Assembly (NCBI RefSeq): GCF_902806685.2
Contig: NC_048544.1
Location: forward strand, 14,223,341-14,287,340
DNA from: Maniola hyperantus
Lineage: Eukaryota > Arthropoda > Insecta > Lepidoptera > Nymphalidae
Direction: 5' to 3'
Length of the DNA: 64,000 nt
Every line of letters starts with the position of its first letter. The first letter of the stretch is position 1. A program made the position numbers and the translations under genes. Below are positions 52,801 to 62,763 of the stretch, one piece after another. The notes beneath the pieces are model-generated. The model saw nothing but the letters and a program-made list of their open reading frames with translations. It searched no databases and was not told where the DNA came from.

Positions 52801-55800
52801 AATCAAGATGAAATTTTAAAAATTATAAACTTGATTCAACTAGAGGATATACAAAATGATCAAAAAAGGAATCAAGATATAAACCAGAATAAATATAAAG
52901 TAACATTAAAAGATAACATATACTATCGTAAGGATGGGAAAAGGGAAAAGATAATACTAACTGAGGAATTTAGTAAAAAATTTATACAGAAAATACATTA
53001 TATGTACTGTCATATTGGGATACAACAGATGAAAAGGAAAATTAATCCATTCTATACAGCAAAAAATTTAACATATAATATCACAAAAATATGTGACAAC
53101 TGTGAAATCTGTATAAAAAACAAATCTAGAGGGAAATATAATTTTGGACTAATGTCTCACTTAGGTCCGGCTACTTATCCTTTTGAAATAATGTCTATAG
53201 ATACTATTGGTGGATTTGGTGGCTCACGTTCTACAAAGACATATTTACACCTCCTAGTAGACCACTTTTCGAGATATGCTTATATTTTGACTTCGAAAAC
53301 CCAAAATGCCAATGATTTTATAAGGTTGGTCCAAAAGGTAACACGTGAAAATAAAATTGGCTTAATTTTATCTGATCAATATCCCGGCATCAATTCAAAG
53401 GATTTTAAAAATTTCTTAGACAAAGAGAATATACCTATCATCTTTACTGCAGTGAATTCACCATTTTCTAATGGTCTGAATGAAAGATTAAATCAAACAC
53501 TGACAAATAAAATAAGATGTAAGATAAATGAAAGGAAAGATAAATTAGCTTGGACAACTATTGCTCATGAATGCACAAAAAAGTATAATGAAACGGAACA
53601 TACTGTAACAGGATTTTCACCAAAATATCTATTGGAAGGAAAAAATGTTGATATACTACCAGAAGAATTGAAACAAGATAAAAGCCGTAATGATTTATTG
53701 AAGGATAGAAAAACCGCATTGGAAAACACTTTAAAATCGCACAATTATAATAAACAATACTTTGACAAGAACAGGAGAACATGTGAATTAAAAGTAGGAG
53801 ACTTAGTATATGTTGAAAATGGTAACCGTTTAAACAGGAAAAAACTAGATGAGTTAAAAATTGGCCCGTATGAGGTCTTAGAAAAAATTTCAACCTCAGT
53901 CTACAAAATAAATACAGGACATAAGAAGTGTGAATCAAACCTATTCCACATAACAAAATTGGTTCCAGTGTTGAATTGACGACGGCTGGGGGGGGAGATA
54001 TAAATGAGCTTAGGAAGCCCATTTATTTCTCTTCATTTATTTGTCTATGTCAATGTCATCACTTATCTATGTCTATGATCACATAATTTGAATCTGCCGC
54101 GCATTGACCCGAGAGAGCTGTCAAGTGTCAACTGTCAGGTTGTTATTTTATTAAAACGTTAGCTGTGCGAGTGAATTTCGAATTATAATATAAAATTAGA
54201 ATTTAAAGTTTAAACAATACCTAATAACAGTGAAATAATAGCTTCAATTGTTGTTTCTCTTTACAGGTAAGATAATCTGTAACAACTTATGTGTTTGGTT
54301 CTTGTAAAATGTCAGGTCGTTAATAAAACATAATCCTCTTTACAGAGCAACGCAAGATCTTTTATTTCACAAGAGTGTTTATAAACACATTATATATATT
54401 TAAGATAACCACTTGACTGGCATGCTATATACCACCACCTCACCATCTGGGTGTCTGGTGCACTTCGACCGTCCGCTGCGCCAGATCCTTCTTTCCACGC
54501 ACGTGCAAACTGTGGAACCAACTCCCATCGGCGGTGTTCCCACTAGATTATAACATGGGGTTATTCAAGGGGCGGACCAACAAATTCCTAAAAGGCCGGC
54601 AACGCGTCGGCGGCTCCTCTGGTTGCAAATGTTCATGGGCGGCGGTAATCACTTAACATCAGGTGACCCGCCTGCTCGTTTGCTCGCTATATCTATTAAA
54701 ATATATATAATAAGACTCACCCAATAGGAACAGGAGACCCCATGGGATTTTCTCCTTCAGGATTTTCCATGTGACAATACCGGGCGACGGCTTGGAAGAC
54801 GACAGTTCTTCATCTAAAAATTAAAAAACACAATAAATAAAATTAATTGAATTAATTGCTGAGTACAAAACATAAATTCTGAATATGACTTAGGGGATGA
54901 AGGGACTTGCCCAAAGCAAACTTTGGGCCAGTCCCTTTTTCGGGAGGTTTTAATCAATCTTTAGGCTCTGGGGGCGTCCACAAATTACGTGAGGTGTTTT
55001 TTTTGAATTTTCTGTCCCTCCCTCCCCCCCCCTGGTGAGATGTCGTGAGATTTTATTCAACCCACTCCCCCATCCCCCAAACTCACGTGAGATTTTTCAA
55101 AATGTGAGTTTCTCACGTAAACGCGTTGGATTGTTATTGTAAAAAGAAAAAAAAATTGCTTCGTGCTTTTATTTACGACTAGTTAAGACTAGTAATCAAT
55201 ACTGCTGTGAGTTATAAGTGTAATAAATAAATAAATACAATCTGGATTAATAATGGACCAAAATAGTATAATTTTTTTGTTTCAATCAGAAAAAAATTGC
55301 GTGATATTTGCTCTCTCCAACGTAAGATTAGATGAGATTTGACTTGACCCCCTCCCCTCCTTAAATATCTCACGTAATTTATGGATGCCCCCTCTCTAAT
55401 TCCTGGGATAGAATTTTTCGGAGTATTTACTCCGGAACTACTTACTAGTTCTAATAAAAAAATAGATAACATTAAAATAATACTTACAAGAAGAGGAAGA
55501 CCAGAAGAACTTGACGAAGTCCATGGACATCGGTAGAATGAACATCAGGATCACGATGAAAATAGAAACCACGCCATCCTTTACTTTCCTATCAATTAAA
55601 AGAAAACAGCGATAATGGTACTGATTCTGAGCACAACCTAATTTTAGAGTATTCGCATCCTCTTCTTACTAATGTAATATGAAAAGGACAGACGCAGTTT
55701 GACAGTTTTAAATTTAATTTTTAGATAGTAAAACCCGTGATTTTAGCGCACAGTCGCAAGCCTACTGTTTAAATTTGTAGCGTGCACTAAAATTTAGAGT

Positions 55801-58800
55801 CTTTCAATGTAAAGTTTATGTTCTGTCTCTTTTTAGCATTGTTAAAAAGAAGGGGATGCAGATACTCTAAATTTAGTTTAGAGAAAGACAACGGAATCGG
55901 TACCATTGTTATACTACCTAAACACAATCCAATACCAATAGCCATTAACCTCATATTGTAGTTTTAGTGAATTAGTATTTTTCAATCCCGCAATGTATAG
56001 CGTGCAAAACTCGGGTCAATGCCACGCCTACGACGCAGCATTGACTCCGAGTGGCCTACTTACGCAACGGTCGTTGACCTCTAGTGTTAGTCAATGGTTT
56101 TTGCAATATTTTACAAAATTATAGAATTTTTTATATATTTTTCGCGTTTTTTTTTGTGGTATCAGTAATCATCAGTACTATCACCTGTCTTCGTTTTTCT
56201 CCCCAGTTTACAGTGGCACAGTATTTTTATAGACAGACATAATATTATTATTCTCATTCTTTCAATTCAATTGTTAAACACATTATTATTTTAACTAGCT
56301 TTCTTGTCGGGCTGCTTGTTTTATGAAAATGAGTCCGCAAAAGATTTTATTGTACTCGATAAAAGATGGCGGCCTCAAAACAGCTGTTCTGTTTGGCGGC
56401 CATTTTAATTTTTAAGTTTAAATGTAGGAGTTATAGTAGTAGGTAGTAGTATGTAGTAACTTTTGAAGTCCGAAAAAAAACATCAGAGTTCCTCTCAAGT
56501 CGTGGCTAAAGAAGTTTCGCTTCAATATTAGCGGTGGGGGTTGGGGGTGTACGTTGTGTTATTCATACATACATGTCGGTGATGACGTCAGCCCACCCCA
56601 GCATGAAGCCAGGCTTCCTGAAGATGTACAGGAACACGGTCAACAGAAACAGCAGCCCTGAAGCCTGCAAACATTAAATTTTTAAACACTATAAAGGGGT
56701 TTGAATGTAATATTTTAGTATGGAGCCTGACCTACCCTACTGTCCTCAAGTTTCTTTTTTTAGGGTTTCGTACCTCAAAAAGAAAAAGGAACCCTAATAG
56801 GATCACTTAATTGTCTGTCTGTCTGTCTATCTGTCTGTCCGTCCGTCTAACCCTAGTAGGGAACACTAAAAATAAAAACTATCAATAAACAATAAGTCGC
56901 AAACGCAGCATAGCCAATTTCATTACATGATACTAATTTCATTATAATTATAAATAAATATAAAAGAAAAAGGTGACTGACTGACTGATCAACGCACAGC
57001 TCAAACTACTGGACGGATAGGGCTGAAATTTGGCATGCAGATAGTTCTTATGACGTAGACATCCGCTAAGAAAGGATTTTTGAAAATTCAAACCCTAAGG
57101 GTGTGAAATAGGGGTTTGAAATTTGTGTAGTCCACGCGGACGAAGTCGCGAGCATAAGCAAGTAAATATAAAAATAAAAGGCGACTGACTGACTGGCTGA
57201 TCTATCAACGCACAGCTCAAACTATTGAACAGATCGGGCTGAAATTTGGCATACAGATAGCTATTATGACGTTCTACGTAGGCATTCGCTAAGAAAGGAT
57301 TTTTGAAAATTCAACCCCTAAGGGTATGAAGTTTGTGTAGTCCACGCGGACTACATAAGGCGAGCATAAGCTAGTTCATAACGTAGCGCATAAATAATTT
57401 TAGATTTTAATACCTTTTCATGGAATGTGACAGGTCCAAGCCGCTTGTATTGCTCCTTGATGACCTTCATAGTGTTATGGGATCCAGTGGACGCCACGTT
57501 TACTCGCCTGGCGGCTTCGCTGTTGGGCCTGAAAACAATAATATATTGGTTCTGATTCTGAGCACCACCTAATTTTAGAGTATTAGCATCCTCTTTCTTA
57601 CTAATGTAATATGAAAAGGACAGACGCAGTTTGACAGTTTTAAATTTAATTTTTAGATGGTAAAACCCGTGATTATAGCGCACAGTCGCGAGCCTACTGT
57701 TTAAATTTGTAGCGTTCACTGAAATTTAGAGTCTTTAAATGTAAAGTTCATGTTCTGTCCCTTTTTAGCATTGTTAAAAAGAAAAGGATGCAGATACTCT
57801 AAATTTAGTTTAGAGAAAGACAACGGAATCGGTGCCATGATCAATACATTTTTAGTTGTAGACCCTATTACTAAGCCTCCGCTGTCCGTTCGTCCATCTG
57901 TCTGTCAGCGGACTGTATCTCGTGAACCAGGGACAACCCTCCACCGCACATTACATGTAAATTTTCGCTGGCTCGCTCTCTAGAACACGTACTTGTCCAA
58001 TTTTTTAGGGTTCCGTACCTCAAAAGGAAAAACGGAACCCTTATAGGATCACTTTGATGTCTGTCTGTCTGTCGGTCTGTCAAGAAACCTACAGGGTACT
58101 TCCCGTTGATCTAGAATCATGAAATTTGGCAGGTAGGTAGGTCTTATAGCTGACATTCGGGGAAAAATCTGAAAACTGAATTTGTGGTTACATCACACAA
58201 AAAAAATTTAAATTGTGGTCATGAACTAAAAATTAGTATTTTCAATTTTCGAAGTAAGATAACTATATCTCGTTGGGTATCATATGAAAAGGCTTTACCT
58301 GTGCATTCTAAAACAGATTTTTATTTATTTTTATGCGTCATAGTTTTTGAATTATCGTGCAAAATGTCGAAAAAAATACGAGTGTACTACGGAACCCTCA
58401 GCGTGCGCGAGCCTGACTCGCACTTTGGCGTTTTTTTTTAACTGATACTCACCTAAAGAGTCCCATAAAGGTGACCTGCAAGGACACCCACACTAGTATC
58501 TGCATGATCAACATGGGTGGAGTACTGTACGCCATAAACCAGAAGAAGTCCACTGAGCCAGAAACTTCGGGGAATTCACTGAAGCAAACAAAATAAAAAC
58601 AGTATTTAAAAATTTATTCGTATTTTTTGTGAAAAAATTCTAGATCGTATTATTTTAAGTTTAGTTTTACTACTAATAAAAGAACTAACTAACATTGTAG
58701 TGTTACGGAATGCAAGATATTGAAATAAACAATTTTCCACTCTGATGATCAGTATGGCTGTGTTGAGATTTAAGATGATTCGATTTTTCTTTAAAAAAGA

Positions 58801-61800
58801 ACTTAATTTTCGAATTTCCAATTTTCCAATTCTGGTGCCCAGCCGGTGCACGCGCATGGTAAAGGCGCGCACACACCGACTGGCAGGGTGGCCATGTGGT
58901 AATGGAGGCCCAAATAAGAAAAGACTGTTGCTTTTGTGCGTGCTTTAATAATACTGTCCGCTTATTCTAAGGTGCATTACATTATAAGGTGCTTCAAGAG
59001 CCGTGAGTCACACATTACATCAGTATGGCCGTGTCTAGACAGTAATGCAAGTCGGTATGTCCACGTGGAGCCAGTTTCATCATGTCGAGTTAGTATAATA
59101 ATTATGTTCATGTATTCAGTATGGTATCAGTATGGCCGTGTTAATCAGTATTTTCAAGTCGAGTCAATCCATGTGAAGTTAGTATGGTCATGTAGACAGT
59201 ATGTACACAGCGGCGTGCAGGTCATAGAGGCATAAATGCACTGCTTACCCCAGTTGTAATAGCTCAATGCATATTTTTCATTATGACCTGCCAGTTAACA
59301 GGTTCCTACCTAACTAATGCCTAACCTGGCTTCAAACCCTGTGCACGCCACTGGTACAGTACGCGGCAGAAAATAATGTACATCGACCTTTAGAAAGAGA
59401 TAGCGGTTTTGTAGAGCGTTGTCTCTGTCGTTGAGACCGACAAAACGTCATGTGGGTATGAGTGACCGAGACAACGCTCTACAAAGCCGAAGTCTCATAC
59501 TAAAGGTCGATGTACATTATCTTCTGGGGCGTACATATTGGTATATGGCCAAGTCGTCTCACTCGAGCGGTTTTCCAAACGAATCGTGCACCTAATGAGG
59601 GGTCGAACAATTCTGCCTTTTCTAGCACAGGATAACAGCATCTTGGGAAACTAAATGTAAATACTTCTAATCTAATCTAATCTAAATCAGCCTGTGCTGT
59701 CCCACGTCTGGGCAAAAGCCTCCCTCCGATCCTTCTACAATTTTCTATTTCGTGCTTCTTCAGGCCACGTAAAAGGCCAGGCCATGTTAATACTTACCCA
59801 TCGAATATTCCTTTGAAAGCGGAATTGGTAGCGGTACCGACGAGAGTACCCGAGCCTCCTAGTGTGGACGCATATGCGATACTCAAGTAATAGCAGATGG
59901 TTATATTACTTGGCATTAGATTTCTGAAAATAAATTTTTTTTTGAGTTATATTGCCTAGGAAATGACTTTTCACGCGCCATTTTAACTTTTTGTATCTTT
60001 CTTGTCAAAAGCACGATTTTAGTCCATCAGCTAGTTTAATATATTTTATTTTTATTTTATTTGTAGTAGGTACTCACTCTTCGTCTGTATTTTTTTCCTG
60101 GACTTTAGCATCTTTGCCATTTTCAGGCTGTGCCTTTTTTCTGTTTTCATAGACATCGCCAAGTCCTTGCTGAAATAAAATGAAACATGGATTTATTACA
60201 AAAAAATAGACAAATTAGATTTATGTCGTTGGGCTCCTGACCTGAGGTTTTGTAAAATGCTCTGCAGGTCCAGAAAACCTACATCAATCATTATTACAAT
60301 CGCAATTGTTGTGATTGGCTGAATTTGTGGTATTCTTGTCGCAACACTGCATTGTTATGCCAATAGTGAGCGAGAGTTAACCAGTCAGAGGTGAGTACGA
60401 TCGTGATATTGTATCTGTCATTTTACCAAAATCGGTGGCTCTACCACGGTTGTTTGACAGCTACAATGTCACGATCGCAATCATCTCTGATCACTGCATT
60501 AAAATTCACTTATTTGGACCAGAGCGCACTGTTTGAATCATGGTCCCCGTTCAAAATTTGAATTATATTTTAATAATTAATAGAATATATTTGGAAGGTA
60601 TAATAAGAACAGACAATTAGATTAAATAAACTTAAATCTAAACATTAAATTAAAACTAAAATCAATTAAATTAAATCTAACACCTCATCGAGCCCACCGC
60701 AGCGAGGCATTGCACCAAAGATGCTGGCAGCATTACCCCTTATGGCCAAACTAATTCTTTGTCCAAGGTAGCTGCTAGCTAATCACTCACGGTAGTTTAA
60801 ATGCTAAAATAGCTGCTAGCTATTTATATTTGGAGAGAATAATAATAGCGAATAGTACTGACCGCTTCAAGGACTTCTAGGATGGCATCGACGATTGGTA
60901 CCATCATCGTGGTAGCAGCGGCGTTCGACACCCACATCGAGATAAACATCGTCACGAAAGTCAGCCCCAGGTTCAACCTAAAACAAACACGACTAATTGT
61001 TATTTTACTACCAAAAATCCCGACAAGTGAGAGTTGAACTCGCGTGAAGAGAGTTCCGTCCGATGTATATAATATGTAAGTTTGTAGGTACGTTGGAGTA
61101 ATATCTACGCGAGGTAAGCTACTAGTGACGCCATCTATTATTGCCGAATGGAACTAGATTGTTACATGTCGTTGAGAATTATAAGTTTATAACTTACCGT
61201 CTATGTGAACACCCCACAACCTGCACCGTCCACAAGGCAACTCGTTTAGGCAGCTTGGAATGCTGGACCCCTGCAGCTACCATAAGGCCGCCCATAAACA
61301 TCATGTTAGTTTCCTTCATATATGCTGCACAGGTCCTGTCAGAGTCCAATATACCCAGGGTAGGGAATAACACTATAGGCAGCATAGATGTGACGGGTAG
61401 AGGTAGCAGTTCCAACACCCAGTATGTGGCCATTATTAGGACAACATACATGCATTTGTATGCCTGTAAAAAAACAATGAGTTGGAGGATGCCTGGAAGA
61501 GATGACTGTAGTACAGTACGCGGCCAAAAGTGATGAACATCGACCTTTAGAAGGAGATAGCAGATTTGTAGAGAATTGTCTCAGTCGTTGAGACCGGTAT
61601 GGTTGATCATATAGGTATGAGTGACAGAGACAACGCTCTACAAAGCCGAAATGTAATTCTAAAGGCTGATGTACACTATTCAACAACATACTTAGGTACT
61701 TGAAGGTATTTAAAAACAATTTTTTTTGACTCTTGTTTTACGTTATACCTACAAAGGTACCCTAATATTTTTTTAATATAATATGTATACTAGCTGATGC

Positions 61801-62609
61801 GTGAGACTTCGTCCGCGTAGAATTAGGTTTTTTAAAAATCCTGTGGGAACTCTTTCTGGGATAAAAAGTAGCCTATGTCACTCTCCAGGTCTTTGTCTAT
61901 ACCCATGCAAAAAATCACGTCAATCCGTTGCCGACGTGATTGAAGGACAAGACAAACCAACAAACAAACACACTTTCCCATTTATAATAATGGTACTGAT
62001 GCCTCTAAGTAGTGACTAGCAGTAACTGGTATCTATTACTTTCAACTTTAAAGCTCTTACAGATAATTTTTAAACACAGACAGAAAGTATAAAAAAACTT
62101 TGAATCAATTTTTTATGTTGGTTTTAGGTTGGTTGTTTTTCATATAAGGATACTAAATTGTATACTTACAGTAGCATTTTCTGCAGATGCGTTCACAATA
62201 GGTATTGGTAGTAGAACCAAAGGTGTCACCACGACTAAAATGGATTTCCAGTAAATAGAGAAAAATAGGCTTAGTCGCTGCCATAGAGTTGCGCTGGACC
62301 GACCTTTGTTGAAGTAATATGTTGTGCCTCTGTGAAAGAAATTAATGTTTTTTATTCTATGACAAACTAACTTATGCTCGCCACTTCAACCGCGTGGACT
62401 ACATGAATTTCAAACCCCCATGTTGGGGTGGAATTTGGAAAAATCCTATCCAGTGATCGGTCTTTAGAGAATATTTTGAGGCGAAGCGACGCAATAATGT
62501 AATAGCATTTACCAGCACCCAGTTTCTACCAGCCTTAATATAAATACAGAAAACTACAAAATTACCTCGCGTCATCTGGCACGACACCATTCTCAACCGC
62601 TGAAGACAT
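49877..62609 (-). CDS. SLC13 (INDY-type) carboxylate transporter, 14 exons, 650 aa
   Basis: Exons in transcript order: 62566-62609, 62170-62329, 61198-61463, 60863-60977, 60078-60169, 59798-59923, 58453-58578, 57414-57528, 56573-56664, 55488-55588, 54721-54813, 51413-51606, 50945-51082, 49877-50167. Every intron is GT..AG and every phase agrees. The protein is a multi-pass plasma-membrane transporter for citrate, succinate or related anions, usually sodium-coupled. Family signatures: ELLPLPVTSMLPIVLFPTLG and MMFMGGLMVA (exon 3), SMWVSNAAATTMMVPIVDA (exon 4), LGGSGTLVGTATN (exon 6), KIPWGLLFLLGGGFALA across exons 11-12, ITEFTSNVAIANLILPVLA (exon 12) and MPVGTPPNAIVAG (exon 13). The residues after the second SN motif (AIAN) differ from the vertebrate ATTT, so sodium coupling is not certain. 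Exon 5 encodes a charged loop, and the tail after the last membrane segment has three N-glycosylation sequons. The start is the first ATG after the 5' UTR acceptor. Confidence 0.92.
50270..50705 (+). mobile_element. Family U copy split by a reverse retroposon fragment
   Basis: Family U text is interrupted at about 50419-50628 by a sequence that begins with a T run and ends TTTTGTGTGCATTTC, after which TTGAAAATTCAATCCC resumes. The T run suggests a minus-oriented poly-A retroposon. In SLC13 intron 13. Confidence 0.65.
50870..50932 (+). repeat. GT/GGGTGT-rich simple repeat
   Basis: Imperfect GGGTGT tract next to the exon 13 donor (the exon ends at 50945). Confidence 0.75.
51324..51408 (-). pseudogene. 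Partial duplicate of SLC13 exon 12
   Basis: 85 bp that match 51482-51566 inside exon 12 with about six differences, offset by 158 bp in the same orientation. It starts within the splice donor of exon 12 and keeps the reading frame (GSSLNGLNGLPPSVVLLVVV), then runs into a stop a few codons later. It has no acceptor at its start, so it is probably intronic debris. Confidence 0.85.
51732..51953 (-). mobile_element. Family U copy, reverse, target of the deleted Gypsy
   Basis: From ACTAGCTTATGCTCGCGACT to CACCTTTTCCTTTTGTATA. Its tail resumes after the LTR element at 54395 (TATATTTAAG). Confidence 0.7.
51954..52349 (+). repeat. 5' LTR of the deleted Gypsy
   Basis: 396 bp; AATAAA near its 3' part (GTTAATAAAACATAATCC). 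It differs from the 3' LTR by a C at the tenth base (TGACC against TGAGC). Confidence 0.85.
52363..53979 (+). CDS. Gypsy RNase H-integrase fragment, 538 aa, no start codon
   Basis: The open frame begins just after a stop, at a TTG and not an ATG, close to the 5' LTR, so it is the 3' part of a pol gene. RNase H (about residues 1-135) has YTDAS, CAYFSRKL and FTDHKPL. Integrase has the HHCC zinc site (HYMYCH at 212-217, CDNCEIC at 244-250) and catalytic D280, D338 and E374 with exactly 35 residues between the last two. The GPYEV motif near residue 496 marks the GPY/F module. No frameshift or stop inside. It cannot act alone without the lost reverse transcriptase, and nothing shows that it is translated. 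Confidence 0.85.
   Translation: MKLLCSQPILAIFDPNLPIHIYTDASIQGIAAVLKQPQHSGEEKPCAYFSRKLNDTQKKKKAIYLECLAIKEAVKYWQYWLIGKRFKVFTDHKPLEKMNIKARTDEELGDLTYYLSQFNFEIEYSPGKYNVEADSLSRNAVLDPWENQDEILKIINLIQLEDIQNDQKRNQDINQNKYKVTLKDNIYYRKDGKREKIILTEEFSKKFIQKIHYMYCHIGIQQMKRKINPFYTAKNLTYNITKICDNCEICIKNKSRGKYNFGLMSHLGPATYPFEIMSIDTIGGFGGSRSTKTYLHLLVDHFSRYAYILTSKTQNANDFIRLVQKVTRENKIGLILSDQYPGINSKDFKNFLDKENIPIIFTAVNSPFSNGLNERLNQTLTNKIRCKINERKDKLAWTTIAHECTKKYNETEHTVTGFSPKYLLEGKNVDILPEELKQDKSRNDLLKDRKTALENTLKSHNYNKQYFDKNRRTCELKVGDLVYVENGNRLNRKKLDELKIGPYEVLEKISTSVYKINTGHKKCESNLFHITKLVPVLN
53999..54394 (+). repeat. 3' LTR of the deleted Gypsy
   Basis: 396 bp, one difference from the 5' LTR; followed by TATA and the remainder of a family U copy. 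Confidence 0.85.
54450..54705 (+). mobile_element. LINE 3' tail beside exon 11
   Basis: CGCTGCGCCAGATCCTTCTT to TTGCTCGCTATATCTATTAAA, a sister of 24361-24600 without the poly-A. It ends about 10 bases from the GTGAGT donor of SLC13 exon 11. Confidence 0.75.
54968..55395. mobile_element. DNA transposon remnant with 26-bp TIRs (MITE K)
   Basis: Left end GGGGGCGTCCACAAATTACG, right end (inverted) GGGGGCATCCATAAATTACG. Internal ACGTGAGATTT repeats and C-rich tracts. In SLC13 intron 10. TCT on both sides could be a short target duplication. Confidence 0.7.
55617..55908. mobile_element. MITE family L, copy 1
   Basis: About 290 bp with inverted ends GGTACTGATTCTGAGC and GACAACGGAATCGGTACC, and AGAGTATTCGCATCCTC opposite GATGCAGATACTCT. 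In SLC13 intron 9. Confidence 0.75.
55980..56205 (+). repeat. Dispersed element G, copy 2
   Basis: Same text as 34705-34945 (AATGTATAGCG, GGGTCAATGCC, ATTGACTCCGAGTGGCC). In SLC13 intron 9. Confidence 0.6.
56757..56870 (+). mobile_element. Family S fragment
   Basis: TTTTTAGGGTTTCGTACCTC with an expanded GTCTGTCTGTC tract. Confidence 0.6.
56950..57376 (+). mobile_element. Two family U copies in tandem
   Basis: About 56950-57163 and 57164-57376, each from an AAAAGG.GACTGACTGACT head to GCATAAGC(T)AGT. In SLC13 intron 8. Confidence 0.7.
57545..57838. mobile_element. MITE family L, copy 2
   Basis: Very close to 55617-55908 over its whole length. In SLC13 intron 7. Confidence 0.75.
57862..58440 (+). 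mobile_element. Family S copy and upstream fragment
   Basis: TTACTAAGCCTCCGCTGTCC to TCGTGAACCAGGGAC resembles 38670-38715. A near full-length family S copy follows from TTTTTTAGGGTTCCGTACCT (about 58001) to CCTGACTCGCACTTTGGCG. Confidence 0.65.
59030..59200 (+). repeat. Degenerate tandem repeat (AGTATGGTC-like)
   Basis: Recurrent CAGTATGGCCGTGT, GTTAGTATGGTCATGT and similar words at about 25-60 bp spacing, in SLC13 intron 6. Confidence 0.5.
59208..59353 (-). mobile_element. hAT-type MITE, third copy
   Basis: 146 bp, reverse orientation, ends CAGCGGCGTGCA and TGCACGCCACTG. It abuts a family F MITE directly. Confidence 0.8.
59355..59536. mobile_element. Palindromic MITE family F, copy 5
   Basis: TACAGTACGCGGCAGAAAAT to GGGGCGTAC, with AATGTACATCGACCTTTAGA and its inverse inside. 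In SLC13 intron 6. Confidence 0.7.
60262..60493. mobile_element. MITE family C, one reverse and one partial forward copy
   Basis: Reverse copy about 60262-60430 (AAAACCTACATCAATCATTA to TGTATCTGTCA), then a forward start GCTCTACCACGGTTGTTTGA to CGCAATCATCTCTGATCA. Head-to-head arrangement in SLC13 intron 4. Confidence 0.65.
60700..60780 (-). mobile_element. Retroelement protein-tail fragment, reverse
   Basis: GCAGCATTACCCCTTATGGC and AATTCTTTGTCCAAGGTAGC match part of 12275-12550 in reverse. Confidence 0.5.
61512..61682. mobile_element. Palindromic MITE family F, copy 6
   Basis: Starts TACAGTACGCGGCCAAAAGT; the right terminus is truncated near TGATGTACACTATTC. In SLC13 intron 2. Confidence 0.7.
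61794..61993 (-). mobile_element. SINE-like family T copy, reverse
   Basis: CTGATGCGTGAGACTTCGTC to CAACAAACAAACACACTTTC. In SLC13 intron 2. Confidence 0.7.
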
Positions 62610-62681
62610 TTTTGAAGTTATTTTATGGCAGGGATGTTTCAAAAAATTCTTCTCTGTTCTCTATCTCATCCTCAACTGCAT
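62610..62681 (-). promoter_or_regulatory. 5' UTR exon segment with a short upstream ORF
   Basis: A strong acceptor (CTTTCTCTTCTTTCCAG) ends at 62682 on the minus strand. Immediately after it, 62681-62661 reads ATG, five codons and TAG (MQLRMR), 51 nt upstream of the SLC13 ATG. A matching 5' UTR donor GTAAGT lies at 62763-62758. The uORF could lower translation of the main frame. Confidence 0.55.
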
Positions 62682-62763
62682 CTGGAAAGAAGAGAAAGTG
62701 ATGTTGTAGATGATAAAGATCTAATACCTATGATAAGTTCAACACAACACAAAATAAACTTAC

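Larger units (their letters stand above)
51954..54394 (+). mobile_element. Internally deleted Ty3/Gypsy element in SLC13 intron 11
   Basis: Two 396-bp LTRs (51954-52349, 53999-54394) start TATAAATGA and end ACATTATA and differ at one position by eye. The interior is only 1649 bp and holds RNase H plus integrase. Primer site, gag, protease and reverse transcriptase are gone. A purine-rich CTGGGGGGGGAGA precedes the 3' LTR, and TATA flanks both ends (4-bp TSD, in an AT-rich target). It is antisense to the SLC13 gene. Confidence 0.88.

Noticed and set aside
53558..54022. 154-codon minus-strand frame
   Set aside because: Antisense shadow of the integrase fragment in an AT-rich coding region.
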